This document shows positions 35,744-46,800 of a stretch of DNA of 64,000 bases, one piece after another. The stretch is taken from assembly GCF_000761245.1 (NCBI RefSeq), contig NZ_AWOR01000001.1, positions 496,001 to 560,000 of the forward strand, read 5' to 3'. Under the pieces are notes generated by a model that was given only the letters and a program-made list of their open reading frames with translations, did not search any database and was not told the DNA's origin. Origin of the DNA: Comamonas testosteroni. Its GTDB lineage: Bacteria > Pseudomonadota > Gammaproteobacteria > Burkholderiales > Burkholderiaceae_C. The number at the start of each line of letters is the position of its first letter. Within the stretch, counting starts at the first letter, position 1. A program made the translations under genes and the position numbers.

Positions 35744-36649
35744 ATGAAGTACGAAGACATCGCTCAGGATATGCAGGGATTGCTCGGCGGCCGAGCCGAC
35801 GCTCAGCCCAGCCGCCGCACGGCCTTGCGCACAGCCCTGGGGGCCGGCCTGGGCGTGGGCTATGCCTGCTCTGCCGGCCCGGTCATGGCACAGACGGCCA
35901 TCAAGACCCCGGTCGACGGCCTGACGGCAGGCGAGGTCAGCATCGATGTCAAAGGCTTCAAGCTGCCGGCCTACCGGGCCATGCCTGCGGGCAAGCAGAA
36001 CCTGCCCGTAGTGCTGGTGATCTCCGAAATCTTCGGCGTGCACGAATACATTGCCGACACCTGCCGCCGCCTGGCTCGTGCCGGCTATCTGGCGATCGCA
36101 CCCGATCTGTTCGTGCGCCAGGGCGACCCCATGGCCTATGCCGAGATGGCCAAGCTCATGAGCGAGGTGATCGCCAAGGTGCCCGATGCCCAGGTCATGG
36201 GCGATCTGGACGCCGCCGTGCAATGGGCAGGCAGCCAGGGCGGCGACGTCAAGAAGCTGGCCATCACCGGCTTTTGCTGGGGCGGTCGCATCACCTGGCT
36301 GTATGCCGCACATGCCCCGCTCAAGGCCGGCGTGGCCTGGTACGGGCGTCTGCAGGGCAACAAGAACGATTTGCAGCCCGGCTATCCGCTGGATCTGGTG
36401 GGGCAGCTCAAGGCGCCGGTGCTGGGCCTGTACGGCGGCAAGGACACGGGCATTCCGCTGGAGTCGGTCGAGGCCATGAAGGCCGCGCTCAAGACCGGCT
36501 CTGCGGCGGCCAGGGCCTCGGAGTTCGTGATCTTCCCCGAGGCGCCCCATGCCTTCCATGCCGACTACCGCCCCAGCTACCGCGAGCAGGCCGCGCAGGA
36601 CGGCTGGGCCCGCATGCTGACCTGGTTCAACCAGCATGGCGTGGCCTGA
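35744..36649 (+). CDS. Dienelactone hydrolase family protein, Tat-exported
   Basis: 301 residues from the ATG at 35744, preceded by a strong AAGGAGG. The N-terminus [19 protein letters not shown] is a twin-arginine type signal, so the mature enzyme should be periplasmic. The alpha/beta hydrolase core has the nucleophile Cys in [10 protein letters not shown] (a DLH hallmark), the acid in YGGKDTGIP and the His in [15 protein letters not shown]. Classical dienelactone hydrolase opens dienelactone to maleylacetate in chloroaromatic breakdown, but many members act on other esters or lactones; the substrate is unknown and the gene stands alone. Confidence 0.88.
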   Translation: MKYEDIAQDMQGLLGGRADAQPSRRTALRTALGAGLGVGYACSAGPVMAQTAIKTPVDGLTAGEVSIDVKGFKLPAYRAMPAGKQNLPVVLVISEIFGVHEYIADTCRRLARAGYLAIAPDLFVRQGDPMAYAEMAKLMSEVIAKVPDAQVMGDLDAAVQWAGSQGGDVKKLAITGFCWGGRITWLYAAHAPLKAGVAWYGRLQGNKNDLQPGYPLDLVGQLKAPVLGLYGGKDTGIPLESVEAMKAALKTGSAAARASEFVIFPEAPHAFHADYRPSYREQAAQDGWARMLTWFNQHGVA

Positions 36650-36849
36650 TGCCTGAGGCGCTGAAATTTTCGGCCCGGGGGGCTTGACAGCTTTGCTAAG
36701 GTGAAAGAAGTCCCGGCCTGCCATGCACATCATGCGCATCCGGGGCTGACGGTATGGGGATAGTTGCAAGCGGGCCGCGTTGGGCGGCGCATTCTGCGAA
36801 AATCCTCAAGATTCGCCTGTAAAAGGTTGCGGTTAAGCCATATAAAGCT

Positions 36850-37815
36850 ATGACATTGGTAGCAATTATTCTGGCCACCCTGGCTGCTGGTATCGGCAGT
36901 GTCTGGGTGGCCGCGTTGTTGATGAGTCTGGGAGGGGGGCGCACGCCAGGGCTGATGCCCCAGCGTCTGCTGAGCCTGGCTGCGGGAGCCTTGCTCGCCA
37001 CGGCTTTCATGCATTTGCTGCCCGAGGCGTTCGAGAGCCACGGCAAGTCCCATGATCTGTTCGTGGTGCTGCTGATCGGGCTGGTGTTTTTCTTTCTGCT
37101 GTCCAAGGCCGAGCTCTGGCACCACGGCCATGAGCATTCGCATGGCGATGCCCACCAGCCTGCTCCTATGCACCACGCTCACGGTCATGGCCACGATCAC
37201 CAGCATGGTCACGCCCGCCATGACCATGGCGAGCACACGCATGGTCACAGCCATGGCAAGGGCGGCTGGGCCATTCTGACGGGCGACAGCGTGCATTGCT
37301 TTGGCGATGGCGTGCTGATTGCATCGGCTTTCGTGGCCGACATCCGTCTGGGCCTGATCGCCGCCCTGTCGGTGCTGGCGCACGAGGTGCCTCACCACAT
37401 GGGCGATATCGTGGTGCTGCGCCAGTCCAGCAGCAATCGCCGCGTGGCGCTGATCAAGGTGTCCATGGCCGGAGCCGTGACCACGCTGGGCGGGGTGGCC
37501 GGCTATTTCCTGATCGGACAGCTGCGCGAGCTGCTGCCGTACTTCCTGGTCATTGCGTCGAGCAGCTTTATCTATGTGGCCCTGGCCGATCTGATTCCCC
37601 AGCTGCAAAAGCGCCTGAGCGCCAAGGAAACCGCAGCCCAGGTCTTCTGGCTGCTGCTGGGCATTGTCGTCGTGACGGTAATGAGCGGCGCGGCGCACAA
37701 CCATGGACACGAGCATGACCACGAGCACGACCACGATCATGGCGCAGAGGTCGGGCACTCGCACGAGCCTGCGTCCGCGACTGCCCATGACGCGGCTCAC
37801 AAGCATGAGCATTGA
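36850..37815 (+). CDS. ZIP family metal transporter with His-rich loops
   Basis: 321 residues. Eight membrane segments are expected; LLATAFMHLLPEAFESHG and VLAHEVPHHMGDIVVLRQ are the conserved metal-translocation helices (TM4/TM5 HxxPE and HEVPHH). A very His-rich cytoplasmic loop (about 95-138) and a His/Asp-rich C-terminus (about 285-321) probably bind zinc. ZIP proteins bring Zn, Fe or Mn into the cytoplasm. Direction and metal are inferred from family. A strong terminator follows. Confidence 0.9.
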   Translation: MTLVAIILATLAAGIGSVWVAALLMSLGGGRTPGLMPQRLLSLAAGALLATAFMHLLPEAFESHGKSHDLFVVLLIGLVFFFLLSKAELWHHGHEHSHGDAHQPAPMHHAHGHGHDHQHGHARHDHGEHTHGHSHGKGGWAILTGDSVHCFGDGVLIASAFVADIRLGLIAALSVLAHEVPHHMGDIVVLRQSSSNRRVALIKVSMAGAVTTLGGVAGYFLIGQLRELLPYFLVIASSSFIYVALADLIPQLQKRLSAKETAAQVFWLLLGIVVVTVMSGAAHNHGHEHDHEHDHDHGAEVGHSHEPASATAHDAAHKHEH

Positions 37816-37829
37816 TTGCAACTGCAGTC

Positions 37830-37862
37830 GATAAAAAACCGGCTTTCGGCCGGTTTTTTATC
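37830..37862. terminator. Bidirectional terminator between the ZIP gene and the algR-like gene
   Basis: A perfect inverted repeat gataaaaaaccgg / ccggttttttatc with a short loop serves both convergent genes. Confidence 0.9.
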
Positions 37863-37864
37863 GT

Positions 37865-38602
37865 TCAGAAAATCTCTCTGAGCTCGGTCTTGACCGCTGC
37901 CAGCTGGCGGCGCGAGACCGGCAGCAGCTCGGGCACGCCCTGCAGGCGCAGGCCCCAGCCTTCGCCTTCTTGCGGGTCGTCATATTTTTCAAGGCCGCGC
38001 AAGGCCGCACGCAGCACCAGGGCGTTGCGGTGTATGCGCAGCAGGTGCTCGCCATGGCGGGTTTCGAGATCGGCCAGCGCTCCGTCGAGGACGTAGTTGC
38101 GCTGCACGGTGCGCACGGTGATGTATTTCTGCTCGGCCTTGAGAAAGCGCACCTCGGACAGTGGCAGCCGCAGCGTGCCGCCGCGCTCCTGGATCAGCAG
38201 GACGGGGCCGCTGTCGACGACGCTGCGCGTGCTCAGTGCGCGCTCGGCCTTTTGCAGCGATTGCTGCAGGCGCTCCAGGCGTACGGGCTTGGTCAGATAG
38301 TCCACGGCATCGAGCTCGAAGGCCTGTACCGCATGGCTGGCATGCGCCGTCACGAACACGATGGCGGGCGGGTTGGCCAGCTCCGCCAGTGCCGCTGCCA
38401 GCTGCAGCCCGTTGCGGCCCGGCATGTGGATGTCCAGCAGCACCAGCTGTACGGGGGTGGGCCGTGCGGCCTGCAGTATCTGCAGGGCCTGGTCGGCATC
38501 GGCGGCTTCCTGGATATGGTGCGGGCCATGTGCGCAGTCGCCGAGCAAAGTGCGCAGTCTGGCGCGGGCCAGAGCTTCGTCATCAACGATCAGAATGTGC
38601 AT
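37865..38602 (-). CDS. LytTR-type response regulator (AlgR-like)
   Basis: 245 residues. The receiver domain has the acidic pocket IVDDEALARARL, the phosphorylation Asp in LVLLDIHMPGRNG, and the Lys in VDYLTKPVRLERL. The C-terminal LytTR DNA-binding domain runs from LLIQERGGTLRLPL to the end. It overlaps the kinase gene by 20 bases and is partner to it. In Pseudomonas, algZ-algR lie next to argH, and argH is nearby here too, so an AlgR ortholog is likely. Targets are unknown. Confidence 0.9.
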   Translation of the reverse strand: MHILIVDDEALARARLRTLLGDCAHGPHHIQEAADADQALQILQAARPTPVQLVLLDIHMPGRNGLQLAAALAELANPPAIVFVTAHASHAVQAFELDAVDYLTKPVRLERLQQSLQKAERALSTRSVVDSGPVLLIQERGGTLRLPLSEVRFLKAEQKYITVRTVQRNYVLDGALADLETRHGEHLLRIHRNALVLRAALRGLEKYDDPQEGEGWGLRLQGVPELLPVSRRQLAAVKTELREIF

Positions 38603-39707
38603 GGCGGGATTGTCCCGGTTTTGGGTCGCTCTGATGCAAAGGCACGCTCAGGCGCACCACATACAGCCCGTCGCGTACCTTGGCGCTGAAGCTGCCTTGC
38701 AGATCGTGCAGCAGCGACAGCCTGGCCTTGACATTGTCCAGGGCCATGCCATGGCCGGTGCTTTGATGTTCGGCGCTGGCGGGCGGCAAGGTGTTGATGA
38801 TCTGGATCAGCGCCTCGTTGCCGCGCCTTTCGGTGCGTACCTGCAGCTTGCCGCCGCGTGCATTGGGCTCCACGCCGTGGCGGATGGCGTTCTCCACCAG
38901 CGGCTGCAGCAGCAGGGGCGGCAGCAGCGCGCCATGCACGCTTTCATCGAGCTGCCACTGCATCTGCAGGCGCTCGCCAAAGCGTACCTGCTCTATGGAC
39001 AGATAGCGCTGGGCCAGCTCTATCTCCTGGGCCAGCGTGGTGGTCAGATGGGGTTCGGCCAGCGCATAGCGAAACAGATCGCTGAGGTCCTCGAGCAAGG
39101 CTTCGGCCTTGGCCGGTTCGGCGCGCACCAGCGCAATCGCGCTGTTGAGGGTGTTGAACAGAAAGTGCGGTCTGATGCGTGACTGCAGCTCGGTGAGGCG
39201 GGCCTGGGTCTGCGCTGGCATGTTGCCGCGCGCGCGCAGCACCAGCGCTGTCACCAGCAGGGCGGCCAGCAGGCCTCCCGTGACGGCACTGGCCAGCCAG
39301 GGGGCTTTGGCCATGCCTATGAAGAACAGCATGCCGCAGGCGTAAAGACCCGCGAGGGCGCCCAGCAGCACGCCGGCCAGATACTGGCCGCGCGTGCCCA
39401 GGCGCTGCAGCTGGTGCTTGAGGCTGCAGGCTGCGATCAGCCAGACCAGGGTGCCGGGCAGGCAGGCGCCGGTGAGCAGGGCCGCGCTGGAAAACCACTC
39501 CCAGAGCGACTCTGCACCATAGAGGGCGGCCGTGCTCGCCACCACCTGTACAAACAGCACGGCGCGCAGCACCACGCCGGCATTGCAGGCGTCGAACACC
39601 AGGACCTTGTGGGCCGGGTTGGGAGTGGCAGCGATGAGCGGTGAAATGGACACAGGCGGTCTGGAGCAGGGCGGTGACTTGGATGCAAGAGCTGGGCGGG
39701 CAAGCAT
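38583..39707 (-). CDS. LytS-family sensor histidine kinase (AlgZ-like)
   Basis: 374 residues if started at the ATG at 39707; a downstream GTG or other start is possible because the first 20 or so residues look unstructured. Four hydrophobic helices (about 45-160) are followed by the His-kinase box RIRPHFLFNTLNSAIALV with the phospho-acceptor His, and an ATP-binding domain with PLVENAIRHGVEP and STGHGMALDNVKARL. It phosphorylates the overlapping LytTR regulator. It is close to argH as in pseudomonads. Confidence 0.88.
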   Translation of the reverse strand: MLARPALASKSPPCSRPPVSISPLIAATPNPAHKVLVFDACNAGVVLRAVLFVQVVASTAALYGAESLWEWFSSAALLTGACLPGTLVWLIAACSLKHQLQRLGTRGQYLAGVLLGALAGLYACGMLFFIGMAKAPWLASAVTGGLLAALLVTALVLRARGNMPAQTQARLTELQSRIRPHFLFNTLNSAIALVRAEPAKAEALLEDLSDLFRYALAEPHLTTTLAQEIELAQRYLSIEQVRFGERLQMQWQLDESVHGALLPPLLLQPLVENAIRHGVEPNARGGKLQVRTERRGNEALIQIINTLPPASAEHQSTGHGMALDNVKARLSLLHDLQGSFSAKVRDGLYVVRLSVPLHQSDPKPGQSRHAHSDR

Positions 39708-39838
39708 GCGCAAAGAGCATGTCCATCGACATGCCCGATCCGAATTTGCGCAGGTCCTGTGATTATTGGCCCGCAGCCGCGCTGCAGCTGCAATTCCTGC
39801 GGCATCTGTCGGCTGGATGCATCAGCGTTTGTGCTGAC

Positions 39839-40804
39839 TCAAACCGAGGCCGCAGCCCGGCCTGCGGCCTGAAAGCGTTTGAGCGACCAGACCACGCCCG
39901 CGAGAATCAGCAGCATGGGTGCCAGCTCGGCGAGCTGGGGCAGGCGCTGTTCATAGAGGAAGTGGTAGGCCAGGGCGAACAGGGTCTCGAACACCAGCAA
40001 CTGGCCCACGAAGGTGATGGGCAGGCGCTGGCTGGCGGCATTCCACATCCAGTTGCCCAGCCAGGACGAGAGGATGGCCACGGCCAGATTCAGCAGCCAG
40101 AACAGCTGCCAGCGCTGGGCCGCAATGTCGGGGTTGCCGACGCCGCTGGCCTCTGGTGATATCAGCCAGAGCAGCGCCCAGAGCAAGGCGCTGATCAGCC
40201 CGACGACCAGGCCCCAGAGCGTGGACCATTCCGTGCCGTTGAAGCGGCTTTGCGCCAGATAGCGGGTGTTGTCCAGCGCGTAGCGGCTCCAGCAGAGCAT
40301 GGCCAGCACGGCCATCAGCACGCCCAGCAGATAGCGCCCCTGGCTGCCTTCGGACCCTGTGGTCAGCGCATGGGCGTTGACGAGCACGATGCCGGCCAGA
40401 ATCAGCGCCATCGGCGCCAGCATGCGACGCAGCGGAAGCGCGCCATGGGTGTTGCGGCCCAGCAGCGGCACGGTGACGGGAACCAGGCCCACGATCAGCG
40501 AGGTCACGGCCATTCCTATCCATTGCACGGCCGTGGCGACCAGGGCAAAGTACACCACATTGCCCGTCAGGGCCAGCCAGACCAGATGCCGGATATCGGC
40601 CGCTTGCAGCCTGGGCAGCAGCCTTGTGGCCCGAGGCAGGAAAACGCATAGGGCCACCACGCCATAGAGCACGAAGCGGCCGAAGGTGATCTGCAGCGGC
40701 GAGAACTCCGGCAGCATGGCAGGCACGAGAAAAATCGCGCCCCAGAGCGCACAGGCGGCCAGGGCAAAACCGAGGCCGGAAATCAGGGAAGAGCGGGAAT
40801 TCAT
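39839..40804 (-). CDS. EamA/DMT family transporter
   Basis: 321 residues from the ATG at 40804 ([22 protein letters not shown]). Ten hydrophobic segments in two EamA repeats ([23 protein letters not shown] in the first, [22 protein letters not shown] in the second). Such proteins usually export amino acids or other metabolites. No substrate can be read. It is divergent from argH and lies 131 bases before the kinase gene. The frame stays open far upstream but without membrane character. Confidence 0.87.
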   Translation of the reverse strand: MNSRSSLISGLGFALAACALWGAIFLVPAMLPEFSPLQITFGRFVLYGVVALCVFLPRATRLLPRLQAADIRHLVWLALTGNVVYFALVATAVQWIGMAVTSLIVGLVPVTVPLLGRNTHGALPLRRMLAPMALILAGIVLVNAHALTTGSEGSQGRYLLGVLMAVLAMLCWSRYALDNTRYLAQSRFNGTEWSTLWGLVVGLISALLWALLWLISPEASGVGNPDIAAQRWQLFWLLNLAVAILSSWLGNWMWNAASQRLPITFVGQLLVFETLFALAYHFLYEQRLPQLAELAPMLLILAGVVWSLKRFQAAGRAAASV

Positions 40805-41144
40805 GCCGGGCGGCGCATCGGCCGGGCGGGCCGCGGCCTGTGAGGAGGGTGAGCGAAGACACCGAGATTGTCCGCGCAAGCCAGAAACCGGGTGGCTGCA
40901 GCCGGATTTTCCTGATTTGCATGGAAAGGTCCTGCAGGCCTTTTCTGTAAAGCGTGGAAAGCTATCGATTAATGAGCGATTGGTGCATGAGTGTCGCTTT
41001 GTCGCAGTGATCGGCAATGGCTCTGGGGCGCTCTGGCGCCGGCGTCGGGTCAGGCCGATAAAATCCCTGTTTCTGCTTTGCACAGCCGTCACGCCAAACT
41101 TCTGCATTGGGCGGCCTGTGGTTTTACGGGATTGTTGCCCTCAC
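40805..41144. other. Divergent intergenic region between the EamA gene and argH
   Basis: 340 bases without a gene. On the plus strand TAAAAT (41059-41064) is a possible -10 for argH with no convincing -35. The stretch 40941-40990 is AT-rich and could hold the promoter of the EamA gene. I see no clear operator such as an ArgR box. Confidence 0.5.
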
Positions 41145-42593
<1,449 letters not shown>

Positions 42594-42629
42594 TGGACTC
42601 AGGCACTGTGGCGTAACGTTCACGCCTTG

Positions 42630-42655
42630 AAAGCGCCCTTTGCCGGGCGCTTTTG
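42630..42655 (+). terminator. Intrinsic terminator after argH
   Basis: The stem aaagcgccc / gggcgcttt with loop tttgcc is followed by T residues. Confidence 0.8.
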
Positions 42656-42692
42656 TTTTGGTTAGTCTGGAAAAAGCATAAGGAGAAAACAC

Positions 42693-43673
42693 ATGACGCA
42701 AACTCGTCGTCAATGGCTGAAGGCCGGAGTGGGAGCGGCTGCCGCGTCTGCCCTGGGCTCGGTGGCCTGGGCCTCGTCGGGCCAGCCCATCCGCATTCTG
42801 GTGGGCTTTCCACCCGGTGGTGGCTCGGATGCGATTGCGCGCCTGCTGGCTGACAAGCTCAAGGACGAGCTGGGCGGCGTGACGGTGCTGGTGGAGAATC
42901 GCCCCGGTGCCGGCGGCCAGATTGCGGCGCAACTGCTCAAGGCCTCGCCTGCCGATGGCCATACGCTGTTTCTCACGCATGACCACACCATCTCCATCCT
43001 GCCCAAGGTCGTGAAAAAGCCGGGCTTCGATCCGCAGCAGGACTTCATTCCCGTGGCCGGGGTCGCCACTTTCGTGAATGCGCTGGCCGTCTCCAGCAAC
43101 ACGCCGGTGAGGAATCTGGCCGAGTACGCGGCCTGGGCCAGGATCAGTGCCAAGAACGGCACCATCGGCATTCCGGCTCCGGCATCGACGCCCGAATTTC
43201 TGGTCAAGATCCTGGCAGACCACTACAAGCTCGATCTGGTGGCCGCACCGTATCGCGGCAGCGCTCCCCTGCTGGCCGATATGCTGGGCAATCAGATTCC
43301 GGCCGGCATTGCCTCGGTGCCCGACTTCATGGAGAACCACAAGGCTGGCAAGCTGCGCGTGATCGGCGTGCTGGGCGCCAAGCGTCAGGCCTCCATGCCC
43401 GAAGTGCCGACCTTGCTGGAGCAGGGCATCAAGGGCTTCGAGGACATGCCTTATTACGGCATTTTCGCGCCCAAGGGCGTGCCCCAGGCCTTTGTCGAGC
43501 GCTTTTCTGCAGCCGTTGGCAATGTGCTCAAGCAGCGTGACGTTTACGCGCAGCTGACGGCATTGGGGCTTACAGTTGGATACATGAATCCCCGCCAGTT
43601 GGGGGAGCGTGAGGCCGCCTATTCCAGGGTTTGGGCCGGTATCATTCAGCGCAGCGGTTTCCAGCCGCAGTAG
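42693..43673 (+). CDS. Bug-family tripartite tricarboxylate transporter substrate-binding protein
   Basis: 326 residues. The N-terminus TRRQWLKAGVGAAAASALG is a twin-arginine-like signal. The mature part has the Bug signatures IRILVGFPPGGGSDAIARLLA, VLVENRPGAGGQIAAQLL and FVEN-like PYRGSAPLLADMLGNQI, with GIFAPKGVPQAF near the end. Bug proteins are very abundant in Burkholderiales and bind carboxylates or related small molecules in the periplasm. No TctA/TctB genes are adjacent, so the ligand and partner are unknown. Confidence 0.93.
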   Translation: MTQTRRQWLKAGVGAAAASALGSVAWASSGQPIRILVGFPPGGGSDAIARLLADKLKDELGGVTVLVENRPGAGGQIAAQLLKASPADGHTLFLTHDHTISILPKVVKKPGFDPQQDFIPVAGVATFVNALAVSSNTPVRNLAEYAAWARISAKNGTIGIPAPASTPEFLVKILADHYKLDLVAAPYRGSAPLLADMLGNQIPAGIASVPDFMENHKAGKLRVIGVLGAKRQASMPEVPTLLEQGIKGFEDMPYYGIFAPKGVPQAFVERFSAAVGNVLKQRDVYAQLTALGLTVGYMNPRQLGEREAAYSRVWAGIIQRSGFQPQ

Positions 43674-43699
43674 TTTCGCGCGTGCGGCACCTGCTCAAG

Positions 43700-43730
43700 G
43701 CCCTGCTTCACTTGTGAGGCGGGGCTTTTT
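43700..43730 (+). terminator. Intrinsic terminator after the Bug gene
   Basis: The stem gccctgc / gcggggc (one G-T pair) is followed by TTTTT. Confidence 0.65.
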
Positions 43731-43827
43731 GCATGCTGCCGTCCTGCACTGCTGCGTCGCTGATTCCAGACTTCAGATTCAAACAGCCAGGGCTGGCGCC
43801 ATGCCTGCCCGAAAAGAAAGTGACTGT

Positions 43828-46800
43828 ATGACTGTGCCTTATGCAGAGGGAAGGAAGAGGGAGCAGATCGCGCCGCACTGGCGCCAGCTGCTCAATGCAG
43901 GTCTGTTATGGGGCCTGGCGGCCACGGCGGCCCATGCCGTGGGGGTGCGCCAGTTCAGCCCGCAGGGAGATGTGAGCAAGGTGGGCCAGGTCGTGGTGCA
44001 GTTCGATGGGGCAGCCGTGCGCTTTGGCGACCCCAAGGCCGCCGCGCCGGTCAATCTGCAGTGCAGCGATGCCCAGGCCGCCAAGGGAACGGGGCGCTGG
44101 AACAGCGAAAAGGAATGGGTATTCGATTTTGCCCAGAACCTGCCCGCTGGCGTGCGTTGCACGGCCCAGCTCAACCCTCAGTTCAAGAGCGTCACGGGTA
44201 CAGCTGTGACGGGCGCAGCCAGCTATCAGTTTCAGACCGGCGGTCCGCAGGTGGCCAGCATTGCGCCCGACACCTATGAAGAGGTGGACGAGCAGCAGTA
44301 CTTTGCCCTGCGCCTGACGGGGGCGGCATCCGTGGACAGCCTCAAGCAGCGCGTCTGGTGTACCTCCGAAGGTGTGGGCGAGCGCATTCCTGTACAGCTG
44401 ATCGAGGGCAAGGACCGCGAAGCCGTGCTCAAGCAGCGCCACTGGGACAAGGATGCCGCCAAGAACCCGCAGAACTTCGCGGTGCTGGCGTGTAACCGCC
44501 GCCTGACCTCGGGCAGCAAGATGACCCTGGTCTATGGCAAGGGCGTGGCCATGGCCAACGGCCTGGTCAGCAAGGACGAGCAGCGCTACGAGTACCAGGT
44601 GCGCCAGCCCTTCAGCGCCGACTTCAGCTGCGAGCGCGAGAACGCCAACGCCGCTTGCCTGCCGATCCGCCCCATGCGCCTGTCATTCAGCGCGCCGGTG
44701 CCGCGCAAGCTGATCGAAGGCATACGCCTCAAGAGCGGTGCCTCGGCCGTGGCACCCATCATCGAGCAGAACGGCGACAAGCTGGCCGAGGATTCGCTGG
44801 TGGACAGCGTGACTTTCCCCGCCACCATGCAGCCGAACTCCAAGTATGTGGTGGAGCTGCCGCCGCAGTTCAAGGATGCTGCGGGCCGCACGCTGAGCAA
44901 TGCCAATCTGTTCCCGCTGGCCACGGCCACGGGCAATATGCCGCCGCTGGTGAAGTTTGCCGCCGCGCCCTTCGGCATCGTCGAGCGCTTTGCCGAAGGC
45001 CCCAAGGGCCCGGCGCTGCTGCCCGTGACGCTGCGCAATGTGGAGCCGCAGCTTCTGGGCAAGTCGCTGGACGCCAGCGTGGTGCGCACCAAAAAGGGCG
45101 GCTCGGACGCCGACATCATCGCCTGGCTCAAGAAGGTCGAGCGCTATGACAGCTACAGCGTGGAGCGCAAGCGCGCTGCGCGTGATGTCAAGGTCTTGCC
45201 TCCTGTCATCAACGACGACAAGCACTGGGTGCAGACCCGCATGCTGTCGCTGCTGGACGGCCAGAGCCAGACCCAGACGCTGGAGTTGCCCAAGGCGGCC
45301 AAGAGCGACCCGCGCCCCTTTGAGGTCGTCGGCATTCCGCTTAACCCGGGCTTCCAGGTAGTGGAGATTGCCTCGCCCATGCTGGGCCAGTCTCTGCTCG
45401 ACGAAGGCTATGGAGCGGGCCGCACCATGTATGTGCGCACCTCGGTGCTGGTGACCAATCTGGCCGTGCACTTCAAGCTGGGCCGCGAGAACTCGGTGGC
45501 CTGGGTGACGACGCTGGACAAGGGCAAGGTGGTGCCTGGCGCCACAGTGCAGGTCTCAGACTGCAACGGTCAGGCGATTGCTTCGGCCGTCAGTGATGCC
45601 CAGGGTCTGGTGACCTTCAACGGCCTCAATCCCAATCCGCCTTCCTGCAGCAACGAAGACGGCTACTACCGCAGCAACTCCTATTTCGTGAGTGCGCGTG
45701 CCAAGACCGAGGCTGGCGAGGAACTGGCGTTTGTCTGGAGCAACTGGAACAAGGGCATAGAGTCCTGGCGTTTCAATGTACCGACCAGCTCCAGCAACAA
45801 GCGCGACGAAGTCGCGCATACGGTGTTTGACCGCATGCTGTTCCGTGCCGGCGAAACCGTGTCCATGAAGCACTTTCTGCGTGCCCTGACGGGCCCCGGC
45901 AAGAACTCCACGGGCTTTGAACAGACCCAGGACAAGCCCGACCGCCTGACCATCACCCATCTGGGCAGCGGCCAGCGCTTTACCCAGGCCCTGAGCTGGA
46001 ATGCCAATGGCAGCGCGAGCAGCGAGTTCCCCATCTCCAAGGCCGCCAAGCTGGGCGAATATGCGGTGGAGCTGGGCTATACCAATGGCAGCGGCCGTCG
46101 CTCCAGTTTCAGCACCGGCATCTTCCGTGTCGAGGAGTTCCGCCTTCCGGTGATGGAGGGGCGTGTGGGACCGGCCGGCAAGGAGCAGCTCTACGCTGTC
46201 AGCAGCGTGCCTGCCGAAGTGCAGATCAACTATGTCTCGGGTGGTGCCGCAGCCAATCTGCCGGTCAAGGTGTCGGCTCTGCTGCGCTCCAAATCACTGG
46301 ATTTCGCGGGCTGGGATGGCTTCAGCTTCAACCCGCCGCGCAGTGCCCAGGACGTGGGCAGCAGCGACGACGAGGAAAGCACGGCGGCTGACGACACCAA
46401 AGTCGTGGCCGACAAGCTGCCCGTGACGCTGGACAAGAATGGTCTGGGCAAGGTCAGCATCGACAAGCTGCCCAAGTCCGGCGAGCCGCGCGAGCTGCTG
46501 ATGGAAGCGACCTACGCCGACCCGAACGGCGAGGTGCAGACCCTGCGCAGCACGCGCACCATCTGGCCGGCTGCCGTGGTGGCAGGCGTGCGCTCCGAGA
46601 ACTGGATCTCGGTGGATCGCAAGCTGCGCTTTCAGGCGCTGACGCTGGATACGGCCGGCAAGGCCCAGGCCGGTGTGCCCGTCAAGGTCGAGGCCGTGGC
46701 GCGCATCACCACCTCCAGCCGCAAGCGGCTGGTGGGCGGCTTCTACAGCTACGACAACCAGACCACGCTCAAGAATCTGGGCACCGTGTGCTCGGGCACC

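Noticed and set aside
40686..41144. N-terminal extension of argH by about 150 codons
   Set aside because: The extension has no similarity to argininosuccinate lyase and overlaps the divergent EamA gene; the ATG at 41145 gives the normal length.
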